From: Corynebacterium imitans
GTDB lineage: Bacteria > Actinomycetota > Actinomycetes > Mycobacteriales > Mycobacteriaceae
Direction: 5' to 3'
DNA length: 64,000 nt
Assembly (NCBI RefSeq): GCF_000739455.1
Contig: NZ_CP009211.1
Location: forward strand, 943,660-1,007,659
The notes under the pieces are model-generated. The model was not told the origin of the DNA, did no database searches, and saw only the letters and a program-made list of their open reading frames with translations. Position numbers and translations under genes: made by a program. Shown piece after piece: positions 1 to 11,395 of the stretch (position 1 is its first letter; each line of letters starts with the position of its first letter).

Positions 1-186
1 GCGTCGATAGGCAAAGCGCGAAAGCGGGGCGCGGTGGACGCGCTGTGGGTGTACGCGGACGCGGGCTTGCGCAAAAAGCGCGCCCTTGCGCGCGATCCTT
101 ACTACGCCGAATTCTGGGACATGTGGGCCGCCCAGGAGACGGCGCTGGAACGAGTGCCGGCGGACGTGACGGTGCGCAGGGTTTAG
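1..186 (+). CDS. C-terminal end of a uridine kinase-like P-loop protein (partial)
   Basis: An open frame runs from base 1 to the TAG at 184-186 (61 residues visible); the start lies outside the window. The visible part contains ALWVYADAGLRKKRALARD followed by a segment ending FWDMWAAQE. This matches the lid/C-terminal region of actinobacterial uridine-kinase-like or (d)NMP-kinase-like P-loop proteins, where an arginine-rich helix precedes a conserved W-x-x-W-x-x-x-E. The Walker A end is off the window, so the substrate cannot be judged. It overlaps the stop of the convergent DUF402 gene by 4 bp. The family call rests on recall of this C-terminal motif only. Confidence 0.6.
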   Translation, partial: ASIGKARKRGAVDALWVYADAGLRKKRALARDPYYAEFWDMWAAQETALERVPADVTVRRV

Positions 187-719
187 CCGACGGGGGCGAG
201 CTCGACCTCTTCGGCCCAGGTCAGCTCGATGCCGAGGGCGCGCAGCCACTCCATGGCATCGTCGTCGTGGCGGGTGATGCCCTCGACTGCGCGCAGGGTG
301 ACGTCCATGGCCTTTTCGGCCTCCTCGGCGGTGATGAGGCCGGCGGAGCAGGCGGCGGCGAGCTCGTCGATGTCAAGCACGTCGATCGGGTTGCCGGTCA
401 GCGATACCAGGTCGACGTAGAGGTCCCGCGTGCGCCACACGCCGCCGTCAACGTTGATGTCGGCGACGTCGAAGTAAAAGTCCTGGTCCTTTTCCGCGCC
501 CTCACGGAAGTGAAAGATGTTAGCGCGCAGTCCCAGCTCTGGCAGCAGCCAGCTCTCCAGGTAGCCGAACTGCGGGTGGTTCGCGCCGCGGGCCATGTAG
601 AGGCCGAAATCCGTGACCTTGAAGGTGTCGACCTCGCGCAGGAACCCCTTGGGGTCGGTGTTCGTCTTCGACGCGGTGTCGAAGCTCTCCTGCTTCACAG
701 GGTGCAGATCGGCGCTCAT
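183..719 (-). CDS. DUF402 domain protein
   Basis: 178 residues. The family signature is visible around residues 80-110 (DFYFDVADINVDGGVWRTRD, then LYVDLV and the later DIDELAAA), and the protein ends with the helical segment and EGITRH...WLRALGIELTW typical of actinobacterial DUF402 (FomD-like) proteins. Relatives of FomD/Ntdp are nucleoside phosphatases or nucleotidyl-ester hydrolases using Asp/Glu-bound metal; the activity of this protein is inferred only. Start ATG 719 is preceded by a GAGGT Shine-Dalgarno. It lies 5 bp downstream of the secreted-protein gene and may be co-transcribed with it. Confidence 0.75.
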   Translation of the reverse strand: MSADLHPVKQESFDTASKTNTDPKGFLREVDTFKVTDFGLYMARGANHPQFGYLESWLLPELGLRANIFHFREGAEKDQDFYFDVADINVDGGVWRTRDLYVDLVSLTGNPIDVLDIDELAAACSAGLITAEEAEKAMDVTLRAVEGITRHDDDAMEWLRALGIELTWAEEVELAPVG

Positions 720-724
720 GGTGC

Positions 725-1432
725 TTACCTCACGTGGAAACTCGCGGCTGTCGGGGCAAAGGTGCAGGTCTTCTCGGCGGTACGCGCGGCACCGTCGATG
801 ACTGCGAGGACGCGGCCGGGTCCTGTCGCGGCGGTGCCGGACAAGGTGGTCGGTCCTGTGGGGTTAATCCCGTGATTGCCAAGCGGCGTTACACCGGTGC
901 GCATCGAATCGAGGTTAATCCAGTACGCGTTCAGCCCACCCTGCTGTTTTGCTGCCGGTGGCGTGCCGAGTGCGGTGAAAACGAAGACGGCCTCGCCGGC
1001 GCGTGCGCCGGGGTGCGGCGTCTGCGTTGGTCCCGGCACCGCGATGGCGGAAGCGGTTGAGTGCATGCGGGGCCCGATGCAGTTCGACGACACGGTCGGC
1101 CAGGCGAATTGCGTAAACGCCGGGCCGTTCTCCGGCAGCGGCGGGCCGCCGAGTTCGCCTTGACCTGCGAAGAACGCGAGTGCGGTGCGCAGTGCGTTCG
1201 CGGCAGGCTCAGGGACGAAGGGCTGGCTGGCAAAGGCTTCGACGCGCGCGATGGTCTCGTCGCTGGGGCGGCCGAGGGTATCGAGCGGGTTTGACGAGGT
1301 GGTCGAGCCGACGGTGATCGGCCCGGCCGAGGGCGCAGCGTGGGCGGCGGTCACGGGCGCGAGGCTTGCCGCGAGCGCGAATGCGGCAGCAGCAAAGCGG
1401 CCGGCGCGCTTGGTCGTGTCGGGGGTTCGCAC
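725..1432 (-). CDS. Conserved secreted protein of unknown function
   Basis: About 235 residues from GTG 1432. The chosen start gives a normal signal peptide: basic RTPDTTKRAGR, hydrophobic FAAAAFALAASLAPV, then an AHA-AP cleavage site. An AAGGAC motif lies 11 nt upstream. The frame is open to GTG 1492, and a good promoter (1505-1532) just upstream makes a longer N-terminus (255 residues) possible. The mature protein has WPTVSSNCIGP, VFVFTALGTPP and GINPTGPTTLSG, a pattern I associate with small secreted actinobacterial proteins of unknown role. Only two cysteines are seen in the mature part. No enzymatic motif is recognised. Confidence 0.6.
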   Translation of the reverse strand: MRTPDTTKRAGRFAAAAFALAASLAPVTAAHAAPSAGPITVGSTTSSNPLDTLGRPSDETIARVEAFASQPFVPEPAANALRTALAFFAGQGELGGPPLPENGPAFTQFAWPTVSSNCIGPRMHSTASAIAVPGPTQTPHPGARAGEAVFVFTALGTPPAAKQQGGLNAYWINLDSMRTGVTPLGNHGINPTGPTTLSGTAATGPGRVLAVIDGAARTAEKTCTFAPTAASFHVR

Positions 1433-1504
1433 GGCGGGGTCGGTGTCCTTCGTCGGGTTGGGGGTAGAAACTGAGGTGGCACAAAGCACCACGCAACTTA
1501 AGCC

Positions 1505-1532
1505 ACACTAGTCACTTTTGTCACAGTGTCAA
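1505..1532 (-). promoter_or_regulatory. Promoter of the secreted-protein gene
   Basis: On the minus strand a perfect TTGACA (1532-1527) is followed after 16 bp by TAGTGT (1510-1505), a TANNNT -10 box. Transcription would start near 1498, only a few bases before GTG 1492. This supports a short-leader transcript and keeps the longer N-terminus of the secreted protein possible. Confidence 0.5.
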
Positions 1533-1646
1533 GGTGGATTGCCAGGTTTCTGGGTGCTTTGCTGGGCGTATCGAAGGTGCGATCTAGGCGTTACAGGGGT
1601 AAGGTTTAATCGTTCTACTCGCCTATATAAAAGGAGCACCGGATAA

Positions 1647-3563
<1,917 letters not shown>

Positions 3564-3574
3564 AGCAGGGCTTC

Positions 3575-5203
3575 GTGCAGGGCCGATTGACCGCACTGCT
3601 CGCCACCTGTGGCGCGCTTATACTGCTCGCGGGCTGCGCGGCAAATCCTGGCCCGCCGCCGCTCGTCGACCCGGCGGAAGCCCCCGAGCACGAGCAACAC
3701 GAGGACGCCGAGCAGGACCAGCCGCGCCAGCGCAACACCAAGGCGCCTGAGCGCTCCCAGGTCACCGTCGGCACGGACGGGCTGCGAGGCGGGCTCAACC
3801 CGCACCTGCAGTCGGACGAGTCGGCGATGGTGCGCAGCATCGCCAACCTCGTGCTGCCCAGCGCCTTCTTAGACGGCGAGCGCAACGACGAGCTGCTGAA
3901 AGCGGCAACGCGGCTGCCGTCTTCGCGCTACGCGATGACGGTGCGCTACGTCATCGCCCCCGAGGCCCAGTGGTCCGACGGTACCCCGATCACCGGTGCC
4001 GACTTTGTCTACCTGTGGCGCGGCATGACGCAGACCGCGGGCACGATCGACTCCGCGGGCTACGATGCGGTGGTCGGCGTGCGCGTTACCGGTGCGGGTG
4101 GCAAGGTCGTCGACGTGGACTTCGCGCAGCCGGTGCGCACCTGGCAGACGTTGTTTTCCCACCTGTTGCCCTCGCACCTGATGAACCCGGACGCGACCGA
4201 TTTTCGCGCGGCGCTTCGCGACACGATTCCGGCCTCCGCCGGCCGCTACATGGTGCGCGAGGTGGACCGCGGCCGCGGCACGGTTACACTGCACCGCAAC
4301 GACCGTTTTTGGGGCGCATCCCCGGCGAACATCGACATCGTCACGCTGCAGGCAGTCCGCACCACCACCCAGGTCGCCGACCAGTTGCGCGTCGGCCAGC
4401 TCGGCTTCGTGGACAAAGCGCCAGAGGAGACCTCCTCGCGCGTGCTCGCCCTCCTGCCGGCCACGCAAACGCGCCTGGTCACCAGCCCGCGCACCCTGGG
4501 CGTGCACATCTCAGCCACCTCGGGGCTGACGCACGCGATGCGCGAAGAGCTGCGCATGCTTATCGACGTCCCCCTGCTCGCCGCCATCGGCACCGGCCGC
4601 TCAACCGACCTCGCGCTCGCGCCAGAAACGCCGCACCTTGCAGGCGAGCCGGTGGAGTTGCCGCAGTACGTGGCGGCGCACCGCCCGCTGCGCATCGGGG
4701 CGGATGCTTCCGATCCTGCGGCTGCTGCGGCCGCGCGATCGCTCGCGGACATCCTGCAGCAGCGCGGCGTTCGCGCCAACGTGGTGACTACGGATACGGA
4801 CGCGCTGCTTTCGCGCAGCTTGCCAGAGGGCAACATCGACCTGCTCGTGGGCTGGCGCTTTGACGCGGGTACCGCAACGCAGCTGGCCGGGCGGTTGACC
4901 TGTCCGGCGGATGGCGCGCGTGACGAGAACATTGCCGGGCTGTGTACACAGGAGAACCAGGCGCTCGCTGGCCGCATCCTCGCCGGCACGATCGGCATAG
5001 GGGAGGCGCGGCAGCGCGTTGCCGACATAGAGTCCCGCGAGGTGCTGTGGGTGCCGATCGTGCGTGAGACGCGCATCCTGGCGTTGGGGACCGCGCTTCA
5101 AGGGCCGTCGCCGGATCTGCAACGATGGAACGAAGGGATTTCGGGCGCGGCCTCCTGGCGGCTGGTTGGGCCGCACCCCGCAGACCCGGATGATGCCGAA
5201 TAG
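3575..5203 (+). CDS. lpqW: LpqW-like lipoprotein (family 5 solute-binding fold)
   Basis: 542 residues from GTG 3575. The open frame extends upstream into typA, but this start places a lipoprotein signal at the N-terminus: hydrophobic ALLATCGALILLAGC with lipobox LAG-C, lipidated Cys at residue 21. An acidic linker follows, then a peptide/nickel-type SBP domain (VTVGTDGLRGGLNPHLQSDE, and WSDGTPITGADFVYLWR). No permease genes are adjacent. In mycobacteria the gene after typA is lpqW, whose product steers PIM/lipoarabinomannan synthesis rather than import; the same position here supports that role by inference. The closely spaced mshB downstream (11 bp) suggests an operon. Confidence 0.82.
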   Translation: MQGRLTALLATCGALILLAGCAANPGPPPLVDPAEAPEHEQHEDAEQDQPRQRNTKAPERSQVTVGTDGLRGGLNPHLQSDESAMVRSIANLVLPSAFLDGERNDELLKAATRLPSSRYAMTVRYVIAPEAQWSDGTPITGADFVYLWRGMTQTAGTIDSAGYDAVVGVRVTGAGGKVVDVDFAQPVRTWQTLFSHLLPSHLMNPDATDFRAALRDTIPASAGRYMVREVDRGRGTVTLHRNDRFWGASPANIDIVTLQAVRTTTQVADQLRVGQLGFVDKAPEETSSRVLALLPATQTRLVTSPRTLGVHISATSGLTHAMREELRMLIDVPLLAAIGTGRSTDLALAPETPHLAGEPVELPQYVAAHRPLRIGADASDPAAAAAARSLADILQQRGVRANVVTTDTDALLSRSLPEGNIDLLVGWRFDAGTATQLAGRLTCPADGARDENIAGLCTQENQALAGRILAGTIGIGEARQRVADIESREVLWVPIVRETRILALGTALQGPSPDLQRWNEGISGAASWRLVGPHPADPDDAE

Positions 5204-5214
5204 AAGGAGCAGAA

Positions 5215-6099
5215 GTGTCGAGTACGACCAACCGTGACCTAGTGGGCTACCGCGTGATGGCGGTGCACGCGCACCCGGACGATGAGGCGATCACCATGGG
5301 TGGATCCTTGGCCGATCTGGCCGCCCGCGGTGCCGACGTGCTGGTGGTGACCTGCACGCTTGGCGAGGAGGGCGAGGTCATCGGCGAGCCCTACCAGCAG
5401 CTGACCGTCGACCACGCCGACCAGCTGGGTGGTTTCCGCATCCGCGAGCTGGCTGACTCGCTCACCGCGATCGGCGCGCGAGGCGTGTTCTTGGGCGGGG
5501 CGGGCTGCTACCGCGATAGCGGGATGGCGGGCTCGGCGGCGCATGAGCATCCGCGGGCGTTTGTGCGTGGGGGACAGGGGAGCGTCGATAAGCTTGCGGA
5601 GCTCATGGCTGCGCAGCGGCCGCACCTCGTGCTGACCTACGGCCCGGACGGCGGCTACGGGCACCCGGACCACATTCGGGCGCACGAGATTACGCACGCG
5701 GCGGCTGAGCGCGTCGGCGTGCCGCGCATCCTGTGGTCGGTGCGCCTGGCGGACGAGACGGCGGCGCTCATGCCGCAGGAGGCTCCGGAGGGCTGGCGGC
5801 TGCCGGAGGATGGCGAGCTCGACGGGGTGGCACACTCGGATATCGCGATCCGGCTGTCCGAGCACGCCTACAGCGCCAAGGTCGCGGCGATGCGGGCGCA
5901 CGCCACGCAGCTGTGGATCGCTGACGGGCGCACAAGTGCCACGAACCCGCACGCGGTGATCGCTTCCGGCCCGGTGGTCTACTACGCGCTGTCGAATCTG
6001 ATCGTGCAGCCGATCCAGCCCTACGAGCACTTCCAGCTCGGCGCTGGCGTGCCCATCGACGACCCGGCAGCCGGGCTGCTCGGAGGGATCGCGCGGTGA
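5215..6099 (+). CDS. mshB: MshB, GlcNAc-Ins deacetylase of mycothiol synthesis
   Basis: 294 residues. MshB removes the acetyl group from GlcNAc-inositol, the second enzymatic stage of mycothiol formation in the cytosol. The zinc site of the LmbE/PIG-L family is visible: AHPDDE (H20, D23) near the N-terminus and GYGHPDH (H150 region) further on, with Asp22 as likely general base. Start GTG 5215 follows AAGGAG. The stop overlaps the start of the next small membrane gene (GTGA). Mycothiol is restricted to Actinobacteria, which fits the organism assignment. Length and context match the mycobacterial gene downstream of lpqW. Confidence 0.93.
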   Translation: MSSTTNRDLVGYRVMAVHAHPDDEAITMGGSLADLAARGADVLVVTCTLGEEGEVIGEPYQQLTVDHADQLGGFRIRELADSLTAIGARGVFLGGAGCYRDSGMAGSAAHEHPRAFVRGGQGSVDKLAELMAAQRPHLVLTYGPDGGYGHPDHIRAHEITHAAAERVGVPRILWSVRLADETAALMPQEAPEGWRLPEDGELDGVAHSDIAIRLSEHAYSAKVAAMRAHATQLWIADGRTSATNPHAVIASGPVVYYALSNLIVQPIQPYEHFQLGAGVPIDDPAAGLLGGIAR

Positions 6100-6476
6100 G
6101 CGAGCCGGTGGTGCGCGATACCTTCACGCGCGGCGAGGCAGTAGGGGCAATGGTGTGGCTCGGCATCGGCGCGTGTGTGTCCCTGCTGCTGGAGGTGGTC
6201 TACCTCGGCGCCTATGTAGGTGGCGTGCCGATGCCGCTGACCATCCTGCTCGCCTTCGGCTTCAACATGGTGCTGACGAAGACGGCGCGGCTGTGGTCGC
6301 GCGGCGTGCTTTGGGTGTCCTGTGTGCCGCTTGCGGTGTGGACGCTGGGCTTTTTCGCGCTCATGTTCGTGCTCCCGCTCGCAGGCCCACACCTTGTGCC
6401 AGATAATATTCTGACGTTGCTCCTGCTGCTAGCCGGAATAATGGGTGGCGTTTGGCCGATGTTTCGGGCGAAGTGA
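6096..6476 (+). CDS. Small four-helix membrane protein
   Basis: 126 residues with four predicted membrane segments: [53 protein letters not shown] and [16 protein letters not shown]. No catalytic motif is seen. GTG 6096 overlaps the mshB stop by 4 bp, so translation is coupled to mshB. The mycobacterial gene following mshB is also a small membrane protein, so this looks like a conserved but uncharacterised neighbour. Confidence 0.8.
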   Translation: MSEPVVRDTFTRGEAVGAMVWLGIGACVSLLLEVVYLGAYVGGVPMPLTILLAFGFNMVLTKTARLWSRGVLWVSCVPLAVWTLGFFALMFVLPLAGPHLVPDNILTLLLLLAGIMGGVWPMFRAK

Positions 6477-6489
6477 CATACTGGACGAC

Positions 6490-6813
6490 ATGACTTACGT
6501 GATTGCTCAACCATGCGTGGACGTGCTGGATCGCAGCTGCGTCGAGGAGTGCCCCGTCGACTGCATCTACGAAGGCAAGCGCATGCTCTACATCCACCCG
6601 GACGAGTGCGTCGACTGCGGCGCCTGCGAGCCGGCTTGCCCGGTCGAAGCCATCTTCTACGAGGACGACACCCCGGACGAGTGGGCTGAGTACTACGACG
6701 CCAACGTCGGCTTCTTTGACAAGCTGGGCTCCCCGGGCGGTGCGACCAAGACGGGCCCGACCGGCTACGACCACCCGTTTGTCGAGGCCCTGCCGCCGCA
6801 GAACCAGGACTAG
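6490..6813 (+). CDS. fdxC: Seven-iron ferredoxin FdxC
   Basis: 107 residues, the usual actinobacterial FdxC length. Cysteines at 9, 17 and 50 fit a [3Fe-4S] cluster; 21, 40, 43 and 46 fit a [4Fe-4S] cluster; Cys25 is an extra conserved residue. Motifs [12 protein letters not shown] and [15 protein letters not shown] are classical. It acts as a low-potential electron carrier in the cytosol. The frame is open 45 bp further upstream, but ATG 6490 gives the conserved MTYVI N-terminus. A CATACT -10-like box ends 7 nt before the ATG, so a leaderless transcript is possible. dapC starts 4 bp after its stop. Confidence 0.95.
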   Translation: MTYVIAQPCVDVLDRSCVEECPVDCIYEGKRMLYIHPDECVDCGACEPACPVEAIFYEDDTPDEWAEYYDANVGFFDKLGSPGGATKTGPTGYDHPFVEALPPQNQD

Positions 6814-6817
6814 GATC

Positions 6818-7921
6818 ATGCCGGTGAATCCCAAGCGCCAGCCCCTCGGCTCACGCCTGCCGGAGTTCCCATGGGACACGATCGCGGATGTGAAGGCAAA
6901 TGCGGCAGCGCACCCGGACGGCATCATCGACCTCTCGGTCGGCACACCCGTCGATGAGGTCGCGCCGTCGATCCAGCTCGCTCTCGTCGAGCACGCCGCC
7001 GAGCCCGGCTACCCGCAGACCATGGGCACGCCGGAGCTGCGCGAAGCGATCGTGGGCGCGATGGCGCGACGCTTCTCGGTCACCGGTCTCGACGAGCGCT
7101 CGGTGCTGCCGGTCATCGGCACGAAAGAGGCCATCGCCTGGCTGCCCACGCTTTTAGGCCTGGCCGGGCAGAAGGTGATCATTCCGGAGCTGGCGTACCC
7201 CACCTACGAGGTTGGCGCGCTGCTCGCGGGCGCGGAGCCGGTGCGCTCTGATACTCCGGTTGAGGGGGCGGCGCTGGTTTTCATTAACTCGCCGTCGAAC
7301 CCCTCGGGCAAGGTCCTAAGCGCCGAGGAGATGCGCGAGTGGGTCGCGTTTTCCCGCGACACCGGAGCGATCATTGCCTCGGACGAGTGCTACTTGGGCC
7401 TGCCGTGGTCCGCAGAGCCGGTGAGCATCCTCGACCCGCGCGTGTGCGGCGAGGACATGACCAACCTGCTCGCGCTGCACTCGCTGTCGAAGACCTCGAA
7501 CCTTGCGTCCTACCGCGCGGGCTGGATCGCCGGCGACACGGACCTGGTCCAGGAGCTGCTGTTCGTGCGCAAGCACTCCGGGCTCATGGTCCCAGGCCCC
7601 GTCCAGCACGCGATGCGCGCCGCGCTTATCGACGACGCCCACGAGAAACTCCAGGCAAGCACCTACGCCGCCCGCCGTGCGAAGCTTTTGAAGGCGCTGT
7701 TAGACAGCGGGTTCGCCGTCGACCACTCCGAGGCTGGCCTGTACCTGTGGTCGCGCCGCGAGGGGATGGACGCGCGTGAGACGTTGGACTGGCTCGCCGA
7801 GCGCGGGATCTTGGCTGCCCCGGGTGACTTTTACGGCCCAGCAGGTGCCGGACACGTGCGCATCGGGCTCACCGCGACCGATGAGCGCATCGACGTCGCT
7901 GTCGCGCGCCTTTCGGTGTAA
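6818..7921 (+). CDS. dapC: N-succinyl-L,L-diaminopimelate aminotransferase DapC
   Basis: 367 residues, fold-type I PLP aminotransferase. It converts N-succinyl-2-amino-6-oxopimelate to N-succinyl-L,L-DAP in the succinylase branch of lysine and peptidoglycan DAP synthesis. Seen: the N-terminal LSVGTPVDEV substrate loop, NSPSNPSGKVL, SDECY, and SLSKTSNLASYRAGW with the PLP-binding Lys225. Start ATG 6818 lies 4 bp after fdxC. The frame continues far upstream inside fdxC, but that is a shadow. dapD, a DapD paralogue and dapE follow within 7 kb, completing the succinylase enzymes except dapA/dapB/dapF. Confidence 0.93.
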   Translation: MPVNPKRQPLGSRLPEFPWDTIADVKANAAAHPDGIIDLSVGTPVDEVAPSIQLALVEHAAEPGYPQTMGTPELREAIVGAMARRFSVTGLDERSVLPVIGTKEAIAWLPTLLGLAGQKVIIPELAYPTYEVGALLAGAEPVRSDTPVEGAALVFINSPSNPSGKVLSAEEMREWVAFSRDTGAIIASDECYLGLPWSAEPVSILDPRVCGEDMTNLLALHSLSKTSNLASYRAGWIAGDTDLVQELLFVRKHSGLMVPGPVQHAMRAALIDDAHEKLQASTYAARRAKLLKALLDSGFAVDHSEAGLYLWSRREGMDARETLDWLAERGILAAPGDFYGPAGAGHVRIGLTATDERIDVAVARLSV

Positions 7922-7993
7922 AAGTCCGTTTTCCTTCTACGGCTGACCGCGTACTAGACTAGGCAGGTTAGTTTTTCCAAGAAGGAGGCGTGC

Positions 7994-8545
7994 GTGCACG
8001 ACTCGGATCCAGGCCGCGCGGCGCGGCTGGCCACCGGACTGCGCGAATTTCTCAAGTTCGGCGTGGTCGGCGGCTCCGGCGTGGTGGTCAACCTGCTGGT
8101 GTTCTACCTGGCCAAGAAGGCGCTGGAGGCGGGCTGGGACCTCCACGAGGCGGATGCGCTCGTGGGCATCCCCGGCACCCGCTTCAACGTGCGTTGGTAT
8201 CACGTGCTGTCCACGATCGCGTTTGTGGTGGCCAATATCTGGAACTACCAGCTCAACCGCTCCTGGACGTTCCGCAAACTCGAGCAGCGCAACTGGTTCG
8301 CGGGTTTCTTCCCGTTCTTGGCCACCGGCGGCATCGCTTTTGCGGTCTCGCTGACGTTTATGACCCTGTTCATGAATCCGAACTCGCCGATCGCCCTGCC
8401 GGATCACCTGCTGGACGACTCGACGGGCCTGCGCACCAAGTCCTACTGGGCGCAGGGGCTGTCCACGCTGATCGCCACGCCGGTGAACTTCCTCATCAAT
8501 AAGGTCTGGGCATTCAGGAAGCCGAAGGAGATCTCACCTGCGTGA
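7994..8545 (+). CDS. GtrA family membrane protein
   Basis: 183 residues with four membrane spans. The GtrA features are clear: FLKFGVVGGSGVVVNLLVFYL near the N-terminus, then WNYQLNRSWTFR, and near the C-terminus TPVNFLINKVWAFRK. GtrA proteins are thought to assist transfer or flipping of polyprenyl-linked sugars; in corynebacteria and mycobacteria relatives act in cell-wall glycan assembly. Start GTG 7994 is preceded by AAGAAGGAGG. Its 3' end overlaps the convergent acetyltransferase gene by 12 bp. Confidence 0.88.
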   Translation: MHDSDPGRAARLATGLREFLKFGVVGGSGVVVNLLVFYLAKKALEAGWDLHEADALVGIPGTRFNVRWYHVLSTIAFVVANIWNYQLNRSWTFRKLEQRNWFAGFFPFLATGGIAFAVSLTFMTLFMNPNSPIALPDHLLDDSTGLRTKSYWAQGLSTLIATPVNFLINKVWAFRKPKEISPA

Positions 8546-9046
8546 CCTGCGGTATTGCAGGTGGCGGCCATGTTCGGCCGCGAACGTGTAGCCGTTGCTC
8601 TCCGCAACGTGGCGAGAGGCGGAGTTGCCCGGAAGCATCTCGATCTTGAGCGTCTCGGCCCCGCGCGCAAAGGCATGATCAGTCACGAGGCGCACCGCGC
8701 GCGTCATGAGGCCACGCCCGCGCGCCCATGGGGCAGTGTTGTACCCGAAGTTCGCCGCGCCGTCCAGCTCGAGCCGTAGTTCGATGTTCCCCGCGTAGCG
8801 AGCGTCCACCACCAACGCCCACCGAAACACGCCGTCCGGGGCGCTCCCGAGGAAGTCGTCGAGCATCTCCTCGGTGAACGGGGAGGGCACGGTAGTCCAC
8901 TCAACCATGCGATCATCAGTGGAGGCAGCGAAGAGGTCCTCGCGCACACCAGGGACAGTGTGGACATGGGACCACGGCAAAAGGGTAAGGCCGCCGTCGA
9001 CGAGTGCGTCGTCGCGCGGCGGCCACCAGGACGTGCTAGTTGGCAT
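8534..9046 (-). CDS. GNAT family N-acetyltransferase
   Basis: 170 residues. The RimJ/RimL-type GNAT fold is recognisable: [18 protein letters not shown] (beta strands), then [28 protein letters not shown], which carries the acetyl-CoA pyrophosphate loop in the variant ARGRGLM, and [14 protein letters not shown]. The frame is open far upstream inside dapD, but ATG 9046 overlaps the dapD stop by 11 bp and gives the expected length, so it is probably translated by coupling to dapD. Substrate unknown. Confidence 0.82.
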   Translation of the reverse strand: MPTSTSWWPPRDDALVDGGLTLLPWSHVHTVPGVREDLFAASTDDRMVEWTTVPSPFTEEMLDDFLGSAPDGVFRWALVVDARYAGNIELRLELDGAANFGYNTAPWARGRGLMTRAVRLVTDHAFARGAETLKIEMLPGNSASRHVAESNGYTFAAEHGRHLQYRRSRR

Positions 9047-10001
9047 GCAGCGCTTCGTTGAGCTCGATGCCCTTGGCCGCCACGACCTCGATTGCGCCGG
9101 AGGTGGAGTTGCGGCGGAACTGCAGGCCGTTCGCGCCGGAGAGCTCGAGCGCCTTGATCTCGGCACCGGCTTCCTTGCCGAGCGCCTCAGCGACCTCAGC
9201 GGTGAGTACGACCTTGGCACCGGCGGTGACGTAGAGGCCGGCTTCGACCACGCAGTCGTCGCCAAGCGAGATGCCCACGCCCGCGTTCGCGCCGAGCAGG
9301 CAACGCTCGCCCAGGGTGATGGTCTCCTTGCCGCCGCCGGACAGGGTGCCCATGATGGAGGCACCGCCGCCGATGTCAGTGCCGTCGCCCACGGTCACAC
9401 CCGCGGAGATGCGGCCCTCGACCATGGAAGCGCCCAAGGTGCCCGCGTTGAAGTTCACAAAACCCTCGTGCATCACGGTGGTGCCCTCAGCCAGGTGGGC
9501 ACCGAGGCGGATGCGGTCCGCGTCGCCGATGCGCACGCCGGAGGGGACGACGTAGTCGACCATGCGGGGGAACTTGTCCACGGAGTAAACAATTACCGGG
9601 CCGCGGGCGGCGAGGCGGCCGCGCGTCATCTGGAAGTCGGAGACCTCGCAGGGCCCGTAGTTGGTCCACACGACGTTTGCCAGCAGGCCGAACACGCCGT
9701 CCATGTTCGCGCCGTGGGGCTTGACCAGACGGTGGGAGAGCAGGTGGAGGCGCAGGTAGACGTCGTAAGCGTCAACCGCGGGCTCGGAGATATCAGCGAT
9801 CGCGGTCTCAACCGGGATACGCGCTACACCGCGCTCCTCGTCGGGGCCGACGAGGTGGGCGAAGCGGGCGTCCGCCTCTTCTAAGCGGGTCGTGCCGCTG
9901 GCAGAGACTGCCTCGCCCAGCTTCGGGGCGGGGTACCAGACATCGAGGACAGTGCCGTCATGAGTAACCGTGGCAATTCCACGTGCAATCGCTGAAGTCA
10001 T
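9036..10001 (-). CDS. dapD: Tetrahydrodipicolinate N-succinyltransferase DapD
   Basis: 321 residues of the actinobacterial DapD type. It transfers succinyl from succinyl-CoA to tetrahydrodipicolinate, opening the succinylase route to DAP and lysine. The left-handed beta-helix hexapeptide region runs from about residue 160, with [19 protein letters not shown] followed by [11 protein letters not shown], the loop that binds the acyl-CoA and completes the active site in the trimer. The N-terminal region ([11 protein letters not shown]) is shared with the paralogue at 12909-13853. ATG 10001 lies 5 bp beyond the end of an upstream permease, so dapD could be expressed from a permease operon. Confidence 0.96.
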   Translation of the reverse strand: MTSAIARGIATVTHDGTVLDVWYPAPKLGEAVSASGTTRLEEADARFAHLVGPDEERGVARIPVETAIADISEPAVDAYDVYLRLHLLSHRLVKPHGANMDGVFGLLANVVWTNYGPCEVSDFQMTRGRLAARGPVIVYSVDKFPRMVDYVVPSGVRIGDADRIRLGAHLAEGTTVMHEGFVNFNAGTLGASMVEGRISAGVTVGDGTDIGGGASIMGTLSGGGKETITLGERCLLGANAGVGISLGDDCVVEAGLYVTAGAKVVLTAEVAEALGKEAGAEIKALELSGANGLQFRRNSTSGAIEVVAAKGIELNEALHAN

Positions 10002-10006
10002 GCCTG

Positions 10007-11395
10007 CTAGCTTAGATCATTCTGCGCGCTTACTGGTGCCTTGCCCCGAGTGAACAGGGACGCGACAACAAGCGCTGCGGAAACGATGAGGACGGCGAGG
10101 ATCTGGCCGCGGGCGGAGGCGTCGATAAGCATGAGCCCCACGAGCGCGAGCAGCGCGACGAGGGTGGCCCACGGCACGAACATGCCGCCTTGGACCTCGA
10201 CGGCCGAGTGGCCCTCGCCGGCGCGCATTTCCGGGCGCAGGCGGATGTAGCTCAGAGTGATCATGATCCAAGTGACGATCAGGCAGCCGCCGACAGCGTT
10301 CATGAGGAAGCTGAGCAGGCCTGGCGGGTTCCACCACTGCAGGCCCACGGCGACAAAGGCGAAGAACATGGAGACGAGCACCGAGTTGGTCGGCACGCCG
10401 CTGGCGTTAGTTTTGGCTAGCCACCTCGGCGCGTCGCCCTCGAGCGCTTGCTGGTAGGCCAGGCGAGAGGTGCCGAAGATCTGCGCGTTGAAGGCGGAGA
10501 GCAGCGCGAGTACGATGACGACCTCCATGAAGCCGACGACGCCTGGCAGGTTGGCCATCTCGAGCACCTGGGTAAACGGGGAGTCCGCTGCGGAGTCGGC
10601 GGCGTCGATCTGTGCGTAGGGCAGCAGCAGGATAATCACGACGACGGAGCCGACGTAGAACAGCGCGATACGCCAGATGATCGAGTTGACCGCGTTCTTG
10701 ACCGCCTGGGCCGGGTTCTCCGACTCGGCGGCGGCAATGGTGACGACCTCGATGCCGCCGAAGGCGAAGGCGACGGCGAGCAGGCCAGCGGCGATGCCGG
10801 GGATGCCGTTGGGGGCGAAGCCGGACTCGCGCACGTGAGTCAGGCCGATGAAGTCGTGGCCGGGCAGCAGCCCCAGGAACAGCGCGGCACCGATGACCAA
10901 AAAGCCCATGATCACCACGATCTTGATCATGGCAAACCAGTACTCAAACTCGCCGAAGCCCTTGACCTGCGCCAGGTTGACCACGGCGAAGAAGACGACT
11001 GCCGCCAGTGCCGGGATCCACTGCGGGATGTCGAACCAGCCGGCCATGATGGCCGCGGCACCGGTGATCTCCGCGCCGCCGACCATGATGAGCAAGAACC
11101 AATAAAGCCAGCCCAACAGGAAGCCCGCCCAGTGGCCGAAGGCCTGGCGGCCGTAGGTGGCGAAGGAGCCGGACGAGGGTCGGGTGGCGGCCATCTCGCC
11201 GAGCATGCGCATCACGGCGATGACGATCAGCCCGGCGATGAAGTAGGCCACCAGGATGGCTGGGCCCGCGGCGCGGATGCCTTCGCCCACGCCGAGGAAG
11301 AGGCCGGCGCCGACCGCCATGCCCAGCCCCATCAGCGTCAGGTGGCGGGATTTGAGTCCAGTACCGAGTTCGGAGTCTGCGGCAGCAGTAGTCAT
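10007..11395 (-). CDS. APC superfamily amino acid permease
   Basis: 462 residues, about 12 membrane segments. The AAT-family start [22 protein letters not shown] is seen, with [18 protein letters not shown] after TM2 and [19 protein letters not shown] in the middle, features of GABA/D-alanine/proline-type proton-coupled permeases. ATG 11395 was chosen because AGAAAGGAAC precedes it and because it overlaps the TGA of the next upstream permease (ATGA), a translational coupling arrangement. The frame is open 20 codons further but lacks a ribosome site. Very similar to the following permease, implying tandem duplication. Substrate not determinable; the position next to dapD is suggestive only. 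Confidence 0.9.
   Translation of the reverse strand: MTTAAADSELGTGLKSRHLTLMGLGMAVGAGLFLGVGEGIRAAGPAILVAYFIAGLIVIAVMRMLGEMAATRPSSGSFATYGRQAFGHWAGFLLGWLYWFLLIMVGGAEITGAAAIMAGWFDIPQWIPALAAVVFFAVVNLAQVKGFGEFEYWFAMIKIVVIMGFLVIGAALFLGLLPGHDFIGLTHVRESGFAPNGIPGIAAGLLAVAFAFGGIEVVTIAAAESENPAQAVKNAVNSIIWRIALFYVGSVVVIILLLPYAQIDAADSAADSPFTQVLEMANLPGVVGFMEVVIVLALLSAFNAQIFGTSRLAYQQALEGDAPRWLAKTNASGVPTNSVLVSMFFAFVAVGLQWWNPPGLLSFLMNAVGGCLIVTWIMITLSYIRLRPEMRAGEGHSAVEVQGGMFVPWATLVALLALVGLMLIDASARGQILAVLIVSAALVVASLFTRGKAPVSAQNDLS

Noticed and set aside
6503..6817. Long upstream extension of DapC
   Set aside because: The extension is an out-of-frame shadow of fdxC; ATG 6818 gives the family length.
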